Positions 1-7,109 of a DNA stretch of 12,884 bases are shown in pieces. The position numbers were made by a program, and so were the translations under genes. Below the pieces are notes generated by a model that was given only the letters and a program-made list of their open reading frames with translations, was not told where the DNA came from and ran no database searches. How positions within the stretch are numbered: position 1 is the first letter of the stretch; the number at the start of each line of letters is the position of its first letter. Origin of the DNA: Actinomycetes bacterium (GTDB taxonomy: Bacteria; Actinomycetota; Actinomycetes; Actinomycetales; Microbacteriaceae); the NCBI GenBank assembly GCA_023431405.1, contig JAEYVZ010000087.1, forward strand, positions 1 to 12,884. Reading direction: 5' to 3'.

Positions 1-63
1 CGGGAGGATCCCCCCGCGGCGCCGGTGGGTTCGTCGGAACGGTGGCGCGGTGTGCGACGCCGC

Positions 64-1092
64 TCAGCCGAAGAGCGCTGCCGCCTCTTCGTAGCGGTAC
101 AGCGGAACGGTGTTGAGCTCGCCGAGCGCGTCGGCGAAAGGCACGCGCACGATGTCGGTTCCCTGCATCGACACCATCTGACCCCACGCGCCCTCGACGA
201 CCGCGTCGGCCGCGTGAAGCCCGAGGCGGGTGGCCAGCACCCGGTCGAAGGCCGACGGCGAACCGCCGCGCTGGATGTGTCCCAGAACCGTGGCGCGCGT
301 CTCGATACCGGTGATGCGCTCGATCTCGGGGGCGAGCACCTCGCTGATGCCGCCCAGCCGCGGACGGTTGAAGGCGTCGAGGCCCTTGTCGGAGTACGCC
401 TCGTCCTGGCCTTTGAGCTTGAAGCCCTCGGAGACGACGACCAGCGGCGCACGACCGCGGTCATGGGCCTTCTGCACCTGGGCGGCGATCTCGTCGAGCG
501 ACATCGGCACCTCCGGGATGCAGATGACATGCGCGCCGGCGGCGATGCCGGAGTGGAGGGCGATCCAGCCGACGTGGCGGCCCATGACCTCGGCGACCAT
601 GCACCGCTGGTGCGAGTCGCCGGTCGTGCGCAGTCGGTCCATCGCCTCGGTGGCGATGTTGACGGCCGTGTCGAAGCCGAACGAGTAGTCGGTGGCCCGG
701 AGGTCGTTGTCGATGGTCTTCGGCACGCCCAGCACGTTGATGCCGTCGCCCCACAGGCGGTTGGCGGCCGCGAGGGTCCCCTCGCCGCCGATGGCGATGA
801 TGCCGTCGATGCGGTGGCCGAAGAGCGTCTTGGCGATGTTCTCGGCGCCGCCGCGCGGACCCTCGTACGGGTTCGTGCGACTCGTGCCGAGGATCGTGCC
901 GCCGACCTTCGACAGGCCCTTCACCTCGTGCCGGGTGAGGGGGAAGAAATCGGCGTCGACCACACCGCGCCAGCCGTCGCGGATGCCGACGAACTCCATG
1001 TTGTACTTCGTCGTGCCTTTGAGCACGAGACCACGGATGACGGCGTTCAGGCCGGGGCAGTCGCCACCGCTGGTCAGGATGCCGATCTTCAT
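64..1092 (-). CDS. pfkA: ATP-dependent 6-phosphofructokinase
   Basis: A cytoplasmic glycolytic enzyme of 342 aa that phosphorylates fructose 6-phosphate to fructose 1,6-bisphosphate. Visible family motifs are the N-terminal ILTSGGDCPGLNA nucleotide loop (residues 5-17), GGEGT (102-106), PKTIDND with the catalytic Asp (124-130), MGRHVG (170-175), the IPE sugar-binding segment (192-194) and GHIQRGG (271-277). Family knowledge: Gly in GGEGT (the E. coli Gly104 position) favours ATP as donor, where PPi enzymes carry Asp. The Lys in PKTIDND (E. coli 124 position) is otherwise seen in PPi enzymes, and this G/K combination is known from actinobacterial ATP-PFKs. Length fits the family. The ATG is preceded by AAAGGA about 7 nt upstream. 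It lies 142 bp downstream of the helicase gene on the same strand, with a hairpin between them, so it probably has its own promoter. Donor choice is inferred, not shown. Confidence 0.96.
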   Translation of the reverse strand: MKIGILTSGGDCPGLNAVIRGLVLKGTTKYNMEFVGIRDGWRGVVDADFFPLTRHEVKGLSKVGGTILGTSRTNPYEGPRGGAENIAKTLFGHRIDGIIAIGGEGTLAAANRLWGDGINVLGVPKTIDNDLRATDYSFGFDTAVNIATEAMDRLRTTGDSHQRCMVAEVMGRHVGWIALHSGIAAGAHVICIPEVPMSLDEIAAQVQKAHDRGRAPLVVVSEGFKLKGQDEAYSDKGLDAFNRPRLGGISEVLAPEIERITGIETRATVLGHIQRGGSPSAFDRVLATRLGLHAADAVVEGAWGQMVSMQGTDIVRVPFADALGELNTVPLYRYEEAAALFG

Positions 1093-1144
1093 ATGAGGAT
1101 CCTTTGGTTCGGGGTGTTCCTAACGGCGCCTTTGCCTCGCCTCG

Positions 1145-1174
1145 ACACTATCGCCGGACGTGTCGGCGTGCCAC
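1145..1174 (-). promoter_or_regulatory. Possible pfkA promoter
   Basis: On the minus strand a TANNNT-type -10 hexamer, TAGTGT (1150-1145), is preceded 18 bp upstream by a weak -35-like GTGGCA (1174-1169). This would place the start of transcription near 1138 and give a 5' leader of roughly 45 nt with the AAAGGA ribosome site near its end. The match is modest and based on eye alone. Confidence 0.3.
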
Positions 1175-1200
1175 CGAGGCGACCGCAGCGGCGCTGTGCA

Positions 1201-1220
1201 CCGGACCGCGGACGGCCCGG
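1201..1220 (-). terminator. Hairpin downstream of the helicase gene
   Basis: A 20-nt stem-loop starts 14 nt after the helicase stop codon. Read on the minus strand it is CCGGGCCG, loop TCCG, CGGTCCGG: eight pairs including one G-U wobble and a four-base loop. No U-run follows, which is common for terminators in high-GC actinobacteria. It is well placed to end the helicase transcript before the pfkA promoter region. Function is inferred. Confidence 0.45.
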
Positions 1221-1234
1221 CGCGCAGAACGACC

Positions 1235-3391
1235 TCAGGCGGCGCCGAGAGCCTGACGGAGCAGGTGCATGAGCGCGGACAGCTGAACGGAATCGCTGGA
1301 GGTCGGGTCGACCTGATCGCCGTCGAGAGCGCGCTGCGCGAGCCCCTGCTTCGAGTCGATCAGTTCGGCGATCTTCGTGTCGATCGTGTGGGCGGCGATG
1401 ATCCGCCACGCCGTCACCGGCTCGTCCTGGCCGATGCGGTGCACGCGGTCGATGGCCTGCGTCTGCTCGGCCGCCGTCCACGACAGCTCCGCCAGCACGA
1501 CGTTGGATGCCGCCTGCATGTTCAGGCCCACCCCCGCGGCTGTCAGGGAGCACACCGCGATGGCCACGTCGGGATCCTTGTTGAACGCATCGATCGCCTG
1601 CTGGCGCACCGGGGTCGTCTGGTCGCCGCGGATCGACACCGTGCGCAGCCCGGCGTGGGCGAAGTGCGCCTCTGCGGCATCCATGACGTCGATGTGCTTC
1701 GCGAAGAAGACGACCTTGCCGACCGAGCGCTGCAGCTGGGCGGCGTAATCGGCAGCGAGGAGCGCTTTGGCCTGGCCGATGCGGCGCACCATCGTGAACA
1801 CGTTGTCGGCACCCGAGCCGGACGCCTTCGACTCCTCGAGCTCGCCGTGCGCGACGAGGCGGACGATGTCGTCGTCGACCTCTCCGAGCACCACACGGTC
1901 GCCGCGGGCCTCGATGATGCGACGGTACTTCGCGGCCAGACGCTGACCGAGCTCCTGCTCGGCGGCACGGATGGAGCGCCCGTACTCGTCGTCGAGCTCC
2001 ACGGGGAGGTCGGCGATGAGCTTGTCGGGAAGGTCTGCGGCGACGTCCTTCTTCTTGCGTCGCACGATGCCCATCGAGATCACCGCATCGCGGGCGGCCG
2101 GGTAGAACGCCTTGTCGGCGGGGGTGAGGCCGGTCGCGTCGAGCTTGTCCATGAGGATCGGCCCCGGCTTCTCACCGTTGGTCCAGCCGAGGAAGCGCCA
2201 GATGGCGTCGAAGTCCTCGACATCGTTGATCAGCGGCGTTCCGGTCAGCGCCAGCATGAGCGGGTCGCGCACCTGCTCGCGGATGCGGGAGGCGAGAGCC
2301 AGCACGTTCTGCGAGCGCTGGGAGGACAGGTTCTTGATGAAGTGGGCCTCATCGACGACCATGCCCTTCAGCCCGAGCGATCCGAGCCACGACAGGTGCC
2401 GGTCGAGCACTTCGTAGTTGACGATGAAGACGTCGGCGAAGGCGTCGACCGTGTCGCCGTCGCCATGGATGACGGTGGCGCGGCGGTGCGGCGTCCAGCG
2501 CTCGACCTCGCGGGCCCAGTTCATCTTGACGACGTTCGGGACGACCGCCAGCAGCGGGTAGGCATCGGCGACGGATGCCGCGAGCACCGACTGAGCGGTC
2601 TTGCCGAGGCCGGGCTCGTCGGCGAGGAGGAACGAGCGGTGCCCGTGCCGGACCGATTCGAGGAAGCGCGACTGGTGGGCCATGATCTCCAGGCCCTTGG
2701 GCGACAGTCTGTCGAACTCGGGAACGGGCGGCAGGTCCATAGACGCTGCGCCTCCGCCGGCACCGCTTTCGAACGCCTTGTACAGCGGGCCCATGAGCTC
2801 CCAGCCGTCGAGACGGCGGCGCACGGGCTCGGCGGGCGCTCGCAGCGACAGGTCGGGGGCGAGGAAGGGATTCGCTTCACGGCGCGCCTCGATCTGCGGT
2901 GGCACGACCTGACGCTCGGCGAGGGCGGCAGGGACCACGGGGGTCTGGACCGGCGCAGCATCGGTGATGATGAGCTCGTCTTCGGGAAGCTCGGCTCCGG
3001 ACTCCAGCAGCCAGTCGCGGCGCATCCGTCGGGCGACCGGAGAGGTCGCCTGGTCGACCTCGAGGAGCTGGATGAGCGACGTGTCGCGGGCGGCCGTCTT
3101 GGCGAGGAGCGTCGCGACCCCGTCGAGACGCTTGAGCAGCTCGGCGCGGGTCGCGGCGGGGATGTCGGCCTCGCCCTTGACTCGTGCGCGCTCCTCCCTC
3201 ACGAGGAAGGCGATCACCTGGAACTTGACGCGGTTGGTGGGGCCGAGCTTGCCGCGCTGCGCCTTCGCCTCGACCTCGCGCACCTTCCGGGCGAGGATCG
3301 GGATCAGAGGCGCGTCGTCGTCGCGGCGTGCGGAGGAAGTCCGTCGCCGGCGCGGCGCGGTCTTCGAAGCGGTGGGTGCCGTGGTCGGCAT
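1235..3391 (-). CDS. SNF2-family DEAD/DEAH-box ATPase (helicase-like)
   Basis: A 718-aa SNF2/Swi2-type superfamily 2 ATPase, expected to move along duplex DNA and remodel DNA-protein complexes rather than unwind strands. Motifs in order: Gln of the Q-motif (AHQ, 240), Walker A DEPGLGKT (258-265), DEAH box (347-350), TGTP motif III (383-386), C-terminal RecA lobe with SLTAAGVGLN (615-624) and motif VI QAIDRVHRIGQ (645-655), the SNF2 signature. The first ~220 residues are basic then mixed charged/helical, with no domain I recognise; no SWIM zinc finger is seen. The reading frame stays open far upstream, antisense to copA, but ATG at 3391 is chosen: AGGAGG lies just before it (a tight 3-nt gap to the ATG) and the upstream translation is Arg/Gly-rich shadow sequence. 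It stands alone between copA and pfkA with gaps both sides. The precise biological role (repair, transcription recycling) cannot be told from sequence. Confidence 0.93.
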   Translation of the reverse strand: MPTTAPTASKTAPRRRRTSSARRDDDAPLIPILARKVREVEAKAQRGKLGPTNRVKFQVIAFLVREERARVKGEADIPAATRAELLKRLDGVATLLAKTAARDTSLIQLLEVDQATSPVARRMRRDWLLESGAELPEDELIITDAAPVQTPVVPAALAERQVVPPQIEARREANPFLAPDLSLRAPAEPVRRRLDGWELMGPLYKAFESGAGGGAASMDLPPVPEFDRLSPKGLEIMAHQSRFLESVRHGHRSFLLADEPGLGKTAQSVLAASVADAYPLLAVVPNVVKMNWAREVERWTPHRRATVIHGDGDTVDAFADVFIVNYEVLDRHLSWLGSLGLKGMVVDEAHFIKNLSSQRSQNVLALASRIREQVRDPLMLALTGTPLINDVEDFDAIWRFLGWTNGEKPGPILMDKLDATGLTPADKAFYPAARDAVISMGIVRRKKKDVAADLPDKLIADLPVELDDEYGRSIRAAEQELGQRLAAKYRRIIEARGDRVVLGEVDDDIVRLVAHGELEESKASGSGADNVFTMVRRIGQAKALLAADYAAQLQRSVGKVVFFAKHIDVMDAAEAHFAHAGLRTVSIRGDQTTPVRQQAIDAFNKDPDVAIAVCSLTAAGVGLNMQAASNVVLAELSWTAAEQTQAIDRVHRIGQDEPVTAWRIIAAHTIDTKIAELIDSKQGLAQRALDGDQVDPTSSDSVQLSALMHLLRQALGAA

Positions 3392-3462
3392 GCTCCTCCT
3401 GAGCGTGTGAGTCGGCAGGAAGCCGGGGCCGTCCGGTCGATCGACGAGCGGACGTGTCGTTC

Positions 3463-3480
3463 CCGCGGCGAGCGCCGCGG
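3463..3480. repeat. 18-bp palindrome in the copA-helicase gap
   Basis: CCGCGGCG, two bases (AG), then CGCCGCGG form a perfect 8-bp inverted repeat about 72 bp upstream of the helicase start. It could be an operator, part of a leader structure, or chance in 70% GC DNA. The central gap is too short for an RNA loop unless two inner pairs open. Confidence 0.35.
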
Positions 3481-3540
3481 CCGTGGAGTGGGGCTGCGTC
3501 CTCCCGGCTGCGGGTACTCGCTTCTGCGAGCTGCGGCGAC

Positions 3541-3563
3541 GGCGGGGCGAAGTCCTCGCCGCC
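3541..3563 (-). terminator. Possible copA terminator hairpin
   Basis: Sixteen bases after the copA stop, the minus strand reads GGCGGCGA, a five-base loop, then TCGCCCCGCC. That is eight pairs with a two-C bulge. No U-run follows. It would fit a terminator for the copZ-copA transcript. However, a possible helicase -10 box sits between it and the copA stop, so it may instead lie in the helicase 5' leader. Confidence 0.35.
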
Positions 3564-3569
3564 AGTGTA
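3564..3569 (-). promoter_or_regulatory. Possible helicase -10 box
   Basis: TACACT on the minus strand, in the first bases after the copA stop codon, fits the actinobacterial TANNNT -10 pattern. Transcription would start near 3557 and give a leader of about 165 nt before the helicase ATG. No good -35 is seen; its upstream region would lie in the end of copA. Confidence 0.35.
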
Positions 3570-3579
3570 GCGCTATCGC

Positions 3580-5889
3580 TCAGTCCGCTGCGCGCAGGCG
3601 CAGGCTGTTCAGCACGACGAACACGCTGGAGAACGCCATCGCGGCTCCCGCGATCATGGGGTTGAGGAGGCCGAAGGCCGCCAGCGGGAGCGCCGCGACG
3701 TTGTAGGCGAATGCCCAGAAGAGGTTTCCGCGGATGACGCGCATCGTGCGGCGGCTCAGCGAGATCGCCGTCACCACGGGCGAGAGACCCGATCCCGCCA
3801 GCGAGATGTCGCTCGCGTGGAGCGCGGCATCCGTGCCCGCGCCTATCGCGAGGCCGAGGTCTGCGGTGGCGAGGGCGGCCGCGTCGTTGACGCCGTCGCC
3901 GACCATCGCGACGCGGTGACCCTGCGCCTGCAGGCGGACGATCTCGGCCACCTTGTCTTCGGGGAGCACGCCCGCCACGACCTCGTCGATGCCCACTTCG
4001 CGCGCGACGGCGCGCGCGGCGCCCTCGTTGTCGCCCGTGAGGAGCACGACCGACAGTCCCATCGCGCGCAGGCGTGCGACGGTCTCGGCACTGTCGGGAC
4101 GGATGGTGTCGGCGATCGCGAACACGGCCTTCACCTGTCCGTCCCACCCGGCGACGACGGCGGTCGCCCCGTTTCGCTCGGCGGACGCGACGGCGTCGAG
4201 CGCCTCCTGCGGCACGGTTCCGGCGGCCTCCTGCGCGAACGACACGCGCCCCGCGAACACCGCGTGACCGTCGACGGTCCCGGTCACGCCCCGGCCGGCG
4301 AGACCCGCGAAATCGGCGACGGTCGATGCGGAGCGGGAATGCTCGGCGATCGCGTGGGCGATCGGGTGCTCGGATGCCGCTTCGAGTGCCCCGACCCGTC
4401 GGCGCACGTCTTCGGCATCCGCGCCGCCGACGACGGTCATCGCGGCGACGGTCATGCGGCCTTCGGTGACGGTGCCGGTCTTGTCGAGGACGACCGTGTC
4501 GATCTTCTCCGCACTCTCCAGCGCCTCGGGGCCGGTGATGAGAATGCCCAGCTGCGCGCCGCGGCCCGTGCCCACGAGGATCGCGATCGGGGTGGCAAGG
4601 CCCAGGGCACACGGGCAGGCGATGATGAGCACCGCGACGGCGGCGGTGAATCCGGCGGCGACCGAACCGCCCACCGTGAGCCAGAGGAGGAGGGTGACGA
4701 TCGCCAGCGCGATGACGATCGGCACGAACACCGACGAGATGCGGTCGGCCAGACGCTGCACGCGGCTCTTGCCGACCTGCGCCTCCTCCACGAGTCGCGC
4801 GAGGTGCGCGAGGCGGGTGTCATCGCCGACGGAGGTGGCCTCGACGATGAGGCGGCCGTCGACGGCGAGGGTGCCGCCGGTGACGCTGTCGCCGACGGCG
4901 ACGTCGACGGGCACCGATTCGCCGGTGATCATGCTCTGATCCACCGACGCCCGCCCGTCACGCACGAGGCCGTCCGTGGCGACCTTCTCCCCCGGCCGCA
5001 CGACGAACACGTCGCCGGTCCGCAGTTGCTCGACCGGTATCCGGCGCCCGTCCTCCAGCTCGACGTCCTTCGCGGCCAGCTGCATGAGAGCGCGCAGCGC
5101 AGCCCCCGCACGTCGCTTGGAACGCTGCTCGATGAACCGCCCGAGCAGAAGGAACACGGTGACGGCCGCGGCGACCTCGAAGTAGACGAGCGAGGTGGCA
5201 TCGGTCTCGCCCATCGGCTCCATGCCGTGCGTCATGCCGATGCGGCCCGCGGTGCCGAACAAGAGCGCCCACACGCTCCAGAGGTAGGCGGCTGAGGTGC
5301 CGAGGGTGATGAGGGTGTCCATCGTCATCGCGCCGTGGCGGGCGTTCGCGAACGTCGCGCGGTGGAAAGGCCACCCGCCCCACAGCACGATCGGGGTCGC
5401 GAGGACCAGCGAGACCCACTGCCAGCCGGGGAACTGCCACGCGGGAACCATGCCGAGGGCGACGACGGGGGCTGCCAGGACGGCACTGACGATGAGGCGC
5501 GTGCGCAGTGTGACCGCGCCCGGACGATCTTCGATGTCGTGGACGTGGCCGCTGTGCGCATCGGCATGGTCGGGTGCGGCGTGCTCGTGCGCAGCGTGCT
5601 CGTGCGCAGCGTGGTCGCCGTCATCGGCGGCGACGCGCGCCTCCGCAGCGCCGGGGCGGGCGCGAAGGCGCCCCTCGTAGCCCGCTTCGCGCACGGCTTC
5701 GACGAGGCGGTCGGCGTCGAGGTCTGCGGGGTAGCTCACCCGCGCGCTCTCGGTGGCGAGGTTGACCGATGCCGTCACCCCCTCGACCTTCTGGAGCCGC
5801 TTCTCGACGCGGGCGACACAGCTTGCGCAGGTCATGCCCTCGATGTCGATGACGGCTTCGCGCTGCTGCGGGTCGGTGGTGGACGACAT
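3580..5889 (-). CDS. copA: Cu+-exporting P1B-type ATPase
   Basis: A 769-aa inner-membrane pump that drives monovalent copper out of the cell using ATP. Domains in order: one N-terminal heavy-metal domain with GMTCASC (Cys21, Cys24); a His-rich linker (93-117); paired membrane helices (~130-255); actuator domain with TGE (322-324); helices with CPC (425-427); phosphorylation site DKTGT (469-473); SEHP (506-509), typical of P1B pumps; TGDN (618-621); GDGVND (664-669); and final helices with YN (729-730) and MAFSS (751-755). CPC, YN and MxxSS together are the P1B-1 (Cu+/Ag+) signature. Length is normal for a one-HMA CopA. The ATG at 5889 has GAAGGA about 7 nt before it. It follows copZ after 73 nt and is probably cotranscribed with it from the CsoR-like operator at 6235. 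The His-rich stretch between HMA and first helix is the only unusual part. Confidence 0.97.
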   Translation of the reverse strand: MSSTTDPQQREAVIDIEGMTCASCVARVEKRLQKVEGVTASVNLATESARVSYPADLDADRLVEAVREAGYEGRLRARPGAAEARVAADDGDHAAHEHAAHEHAAPDHADAHSGHVHDIEDRPGAVTLRTRLIVSAVLAAPVVALGMVPAWQFPGWQWVSLVLATPIVLWGGWPFHRATFANARHGAMTMDTLITLGTSAAYLWSVWALLFGTAGRIGMTHGMEPMGETDATSLVYFEVAAAVTVFLLLGRFIEQRSKRRAGAALRALMQLAAKDVELEDGRRIPVEQLRTGDVFVVRPGEKVATDGLVRDGRASVDQSMITGESVPVDVAVGDSVTGGTLAVDGRLIVEATSVGDDTRLAHLARLVEEAQVGKSRVQRLADRISSVFVPIVIALAIVTLLLWLTVGGSVAAGFTAAVAVLIIACPCALGLATPIAILVGTGRGAQLGILITGPEALESAEKIDTVVLDKTGTVTEGRMTVAAMTVVGGADAEDVRRRVGALEAASEHPIAHAIAEHSRSASTVADFAGLAGRGVTGTVDGHAVFAGRVSFAQEAAGTVPQEALDAVASAERNGATAVVAGWDGQVKAVFAIADTIRPDSAETVARLRAMGLSVVLLTGDNEGAARAVAREVGIDEVVAGVLPEDKVAEIVRLQAQGHRVAMVGDGVNDAAALATADLGLAIGAGTDAALHASDISLAGSGLSPVVTAISLSRRTMRVIRGNLFWAFAYNVAALPLAAFGLLNPMIAGAAMAFSSVFVVLNSLRLRAAD
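5581..5610. repeat. 15-bp tandem repeat inside copA
   Basis: GTGCTCGTGCGCAGC occurs twice back to back (5581-5595, 5596-5610) and the first four bases of a third unit follow. On the coding strand each unit encodes Ala-Ala-His-Glu-His, building the His-rich linker of CopA. In-frame units mean that gain or loss of copies would change linker length without breaking the protein. Confidence 0.9.
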
Positions 5890-5963
5890 GGCGATTCCTT
5901 CGAGTGAGAGAGCGAGCGGCCGCGCGGGCGCGGGACGGGGGCCGGTGCGGTGTGCGCCCGGGA

Positions 5964-6173
5964 TCAGGCGCGGCCGGCGAGCGTGTAGCCCGCCTCGGCG
6001 ACGGCCGCAGAGATGGCGTCGTCGTCGAGCGTGTCGGCGGTGACGGTGAGCGTCTTCGCGTCGAGGTCGACCGTGGCGTCGGTCACGCCGGGCGCGGCGG
6101 ACACCTCTCGGGTGACGGAGGCGGCGCAGTGCCCGCAGGTCATGCCCTCGACGGTGTAGGTCTGAACGGTCAT
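5964..6173 (-). CDS. copZ: Copper chaperone, heavy-metal-associated domain
   Basis: A 69-aa stand-alone HMA-domain protein of the CopZ/Atx1 type, which carries Cu+ in the cytosol and hands it to CopA. The metal loop GMTCGHC (residues 9-15) has both cysteines of the CXXC motif. The rest shows the expected beta-alpha-beta-beta-alpha-beta alternation, with the second half reading TLTVTADTLDD and a terminal AGYTL. A longer frame starting with TTG at 6230 exists, but the ATG at 6173 is chosen: GAGGAG sits about 6 nt upstream and the protein then begins right at the first strand (MTVQTYTVEG). It is the first gene of the copper pair, 73 nt ahead of copA, and just downstream of a copper-type operator. 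It could in principle carry another soft metal, but the partner pump is Cu+-type. Confidence 0.93.
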   Translation of the reverse strand: MTVQTYTVEGMTCGHCAASVTREVSAAPGVTDATVDLDAKTLTVTADTLDDDAISAAVAEAGYTLAGRA

Positions 6174-6231
6174 CGTGTCTCCTCGGTTCGGTGGACGGGG
6201 CGAGGCCCAGCGGCCTGCATCACTCGACAAC

Positions 6232-6237
6232 AGGATA
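6232..6237 (-). promoter_or_regulatory. Possible copZ -10 box
   Basis: On the minus strand TATCCT fits the TANNNT pattern and overlaps the edge of the 17-bp palindrome. Bound repressor would therefore cover the promoter. Transcription would start near 6225 with a leader of about 50 nt. No clear -35 is visible. Confidence 0.4.
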
Positions 6238-6251
6238 CCCCCCGGGGGTAT
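6235..6251. promoter_or_regulatory. CsoR-type copper operator
   Basis: ATACCCCC, a central C, then GGGGGTAT: a perfect 17-bp palindrome in the copZ-deoC gap. Family knowledge: CsoR-type copper sensors bind palindromes with a C-run and G-run flanked by TA, and release DNA when they take up Cu+. Here it lies over the probable copZ promoter, which is the expected arrangement. A partial echo, GGATACC, follows at 6256-6262. The site is about 78 bp upstream of the deoC start, too far to block that promoter directly. No CsoR gene is in the window. Confidence 0.8.
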
Positions 6252-6316
6252 TCCCGGATACCGCGCGCGCCGGACTGCCGTCGATGTCGAAGACGTCGCC
6301 GCGCACCGTCACGGCG

Positions 6317-6322
6317 TACGCT
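6317..6322 (+). promoter_or_regulatory. deoC -10 box for a leaderless mRNA
   Basis: TACGCT ends six bases before the deoC ATG. With the usual distance from -10 to the first transcribed base, transcription starts at or next to the A of the ATG. No Shine-Dalgarno sequence is present upstream, which agrees with leaderless translation, a common mode in actinobacteria. No good -35 is seen. Confidence 0.65.
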
Positions 6323-6328
6323 GAATCC

Positions 6329-7045
6329 ATGCCTCAGATCTCCGAGCGCGCCCTCGCCGCCACTCTCGACCACGCCATCCTCAAGCCCGAGCTCACCCGC
6401 GCCGACGTCGACGCCGAGCTCGACATCGCCGCGGAGTGGAAGGTCTTCAGCGTCTGCGTGCGCCCGAGCGACATCCCCCACGCCGTGGCACGCCTCGCCG
6501 GCACCGGGGTGGCCGTCGGCACGGTCATCGGCTTCCCCCACGGCACCACCTCGACGGCGGCGAAGGTCGCGGAGGTCCGCCAGGCCCTCGCCGACGGAGC
6601 GGTGGAGTTCGACATGGTCGTCAACATCGGCGCCCTCCGCTCCGGCTTCGACGACGCGGTCGTCGCAGACATCCGCGCAGTCGTCGAGGCCGCCGGCGAC
6701 CACGTCACCAAGGTGATCCTCGAGACCGCCCTCCTCGACGACGAGCAGATCGCCCGCGGCAGCCGCCTCACCGAAGCAGGAGGCGCCCGGTTCGTGAAGA
6801 CCTCCACCGGATTCGCCGGCGGCGGTGCCACGGTCGAGCATGTGCGCCTCATGCGCGAGAACGTCGGCCCCTCGGTCGAGGTGAAGGCCTCCGGCGGCGT
6901 CCGCAGCTACGCCGACGCGCTCGCGATGCTCGACGCAGGCGCCACCCGCCTCGGCACGAGCGGCAGCGCCGTCATCCTCTCCGAGGCGCGGCGCGTGGAT
7001 GCCGGCGAGCAGGCGACAGGCGCCGTAGACGCCACGTCGTACTGA
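6329..7045 (+). CDS. deoC: Deoxyribose-phosphate aldolase
   Basis: A 238-aa cytoplasmic TIM-barrel class I aldolase that splits 2-deoxyribose 5-phosphate into glyceraldehyde 3-phosphate and acetaldehyde in deoxynucleoside breakdown. Key residues by family comparison: Asp95 in EFDMVVNIGAL, the Schiff-base Lys157 in FVKTSTGF (156-162 region), and the second active-site Lys186 in VKASGGVRS. The phosphate-binding GTSGS (209-213) closes the barrel. The frame is open upstream to 6191, but the ATG at 6329 is chosen because the -10 box TACGCT sits immediately before it and because the protein then starts at the usual first helix. It is transcribed away from copZ and runs toward ribF. No other deo genes are adjacent, so it appears to be a single-gene unit here. 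Identification is firm. Confidence 0.95.
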   Translation: MPQISERALAATLDHAILKPELTRADVDAELDIAAEWKVFSVCVRPSDIPHAVARLAGTGVAVGTVIGFPHGTTSTAAKVAEVRQALADGAVEFDMVVNIGALRSGFDDAVVADIRAVVEAAGDHVTKVILETALLDDEQIARGSRLTEAGGARFVKTSTGFAGGGATVEHVRLMRENVGPSVEVKASGGVRSYADALAMLDAGATRLGTSGSAVILSEARRVDAGEQATGAVDATSY

Positions 7046-7065
7046 TCCGGCGCGACGTCGCCCGC

Positions 7066-7096
7066 CCGCACCGCCGTCCGTCCGCACCGCCGTCCG
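7066..7096. repeat. Tandem duplication of a 15-bp unit after deoC
   Basis: CCGCACCGCCGTCCG occurs at 7066-7080 and again at 7082-7096, with one T between, giving a 16-bp period. It fills the short gap between the convergent deoC and ribF genes. It looks like a simple local duplication; no function is evident. Confidence 0.8.
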
Positions 7097-7109
7097 CCCG
7101 CTCTGGGCG
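7095..7109. terminator. Small hairpin between convergent deoC and ribF
   Basis: CGCCC, loop GCTCT, GGGCG: a five-pair G+C stem ending one base before the ribF stop codon. Its position between convergent genes suits a two-way terminator. No U-run is present and the stem is short, so the call is tentative. Confidence 0.4.

Noticed and set aside
1..63. Possible terminator or gene end downstream of pfkA
   Set aside because: Only short G+C palindromes such as GGATCC and CGGCGCCG are present; no convincing stem-loop or coding start was seen.
25..1272. A 415-codon plus-strand frame antisense to pfkA
   Set aside because: No recognisable domain, and pfkA on the other strand has every family motif.
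1160..3706. An 848-codon plus-strand open frame antisense to the SNF2 gene
   Set aside because: It is rich in Arg, Gly, Asp and Val without any domain, and lies opposite a gene with complete SNF2 motifs. Long antisense open frames are expected in 70% GC DNA.
3392..4612. A 407-codon upstream extension of the SNF2 frame running antisense through copA
   Set aside because: The extension is Arg/Gly-rich low-complexity translation of the copA complement. The ATG at 3391 has AGGAGG just before it, so no fusion is likely.
3817..5295. A 492-codon plus-strand frame antisense to copA
   Set aside because: Composition is His/Arg/Asp-rich shadow of copA codons; no start signal or motif.
6174..6230. A TTG-initiated 19-residue N-terminal extension of CopZ
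   Set aside because: The extension has no HMA character, and the ATG at 6173 has a good ribosome site and gives the normal 69-aa length.
6191..6328. A longer deoC start adding 46 residues
   Set aside because: It would run through the copper operator region and the -10 box, and the added residues are not part of the aldolase fold.
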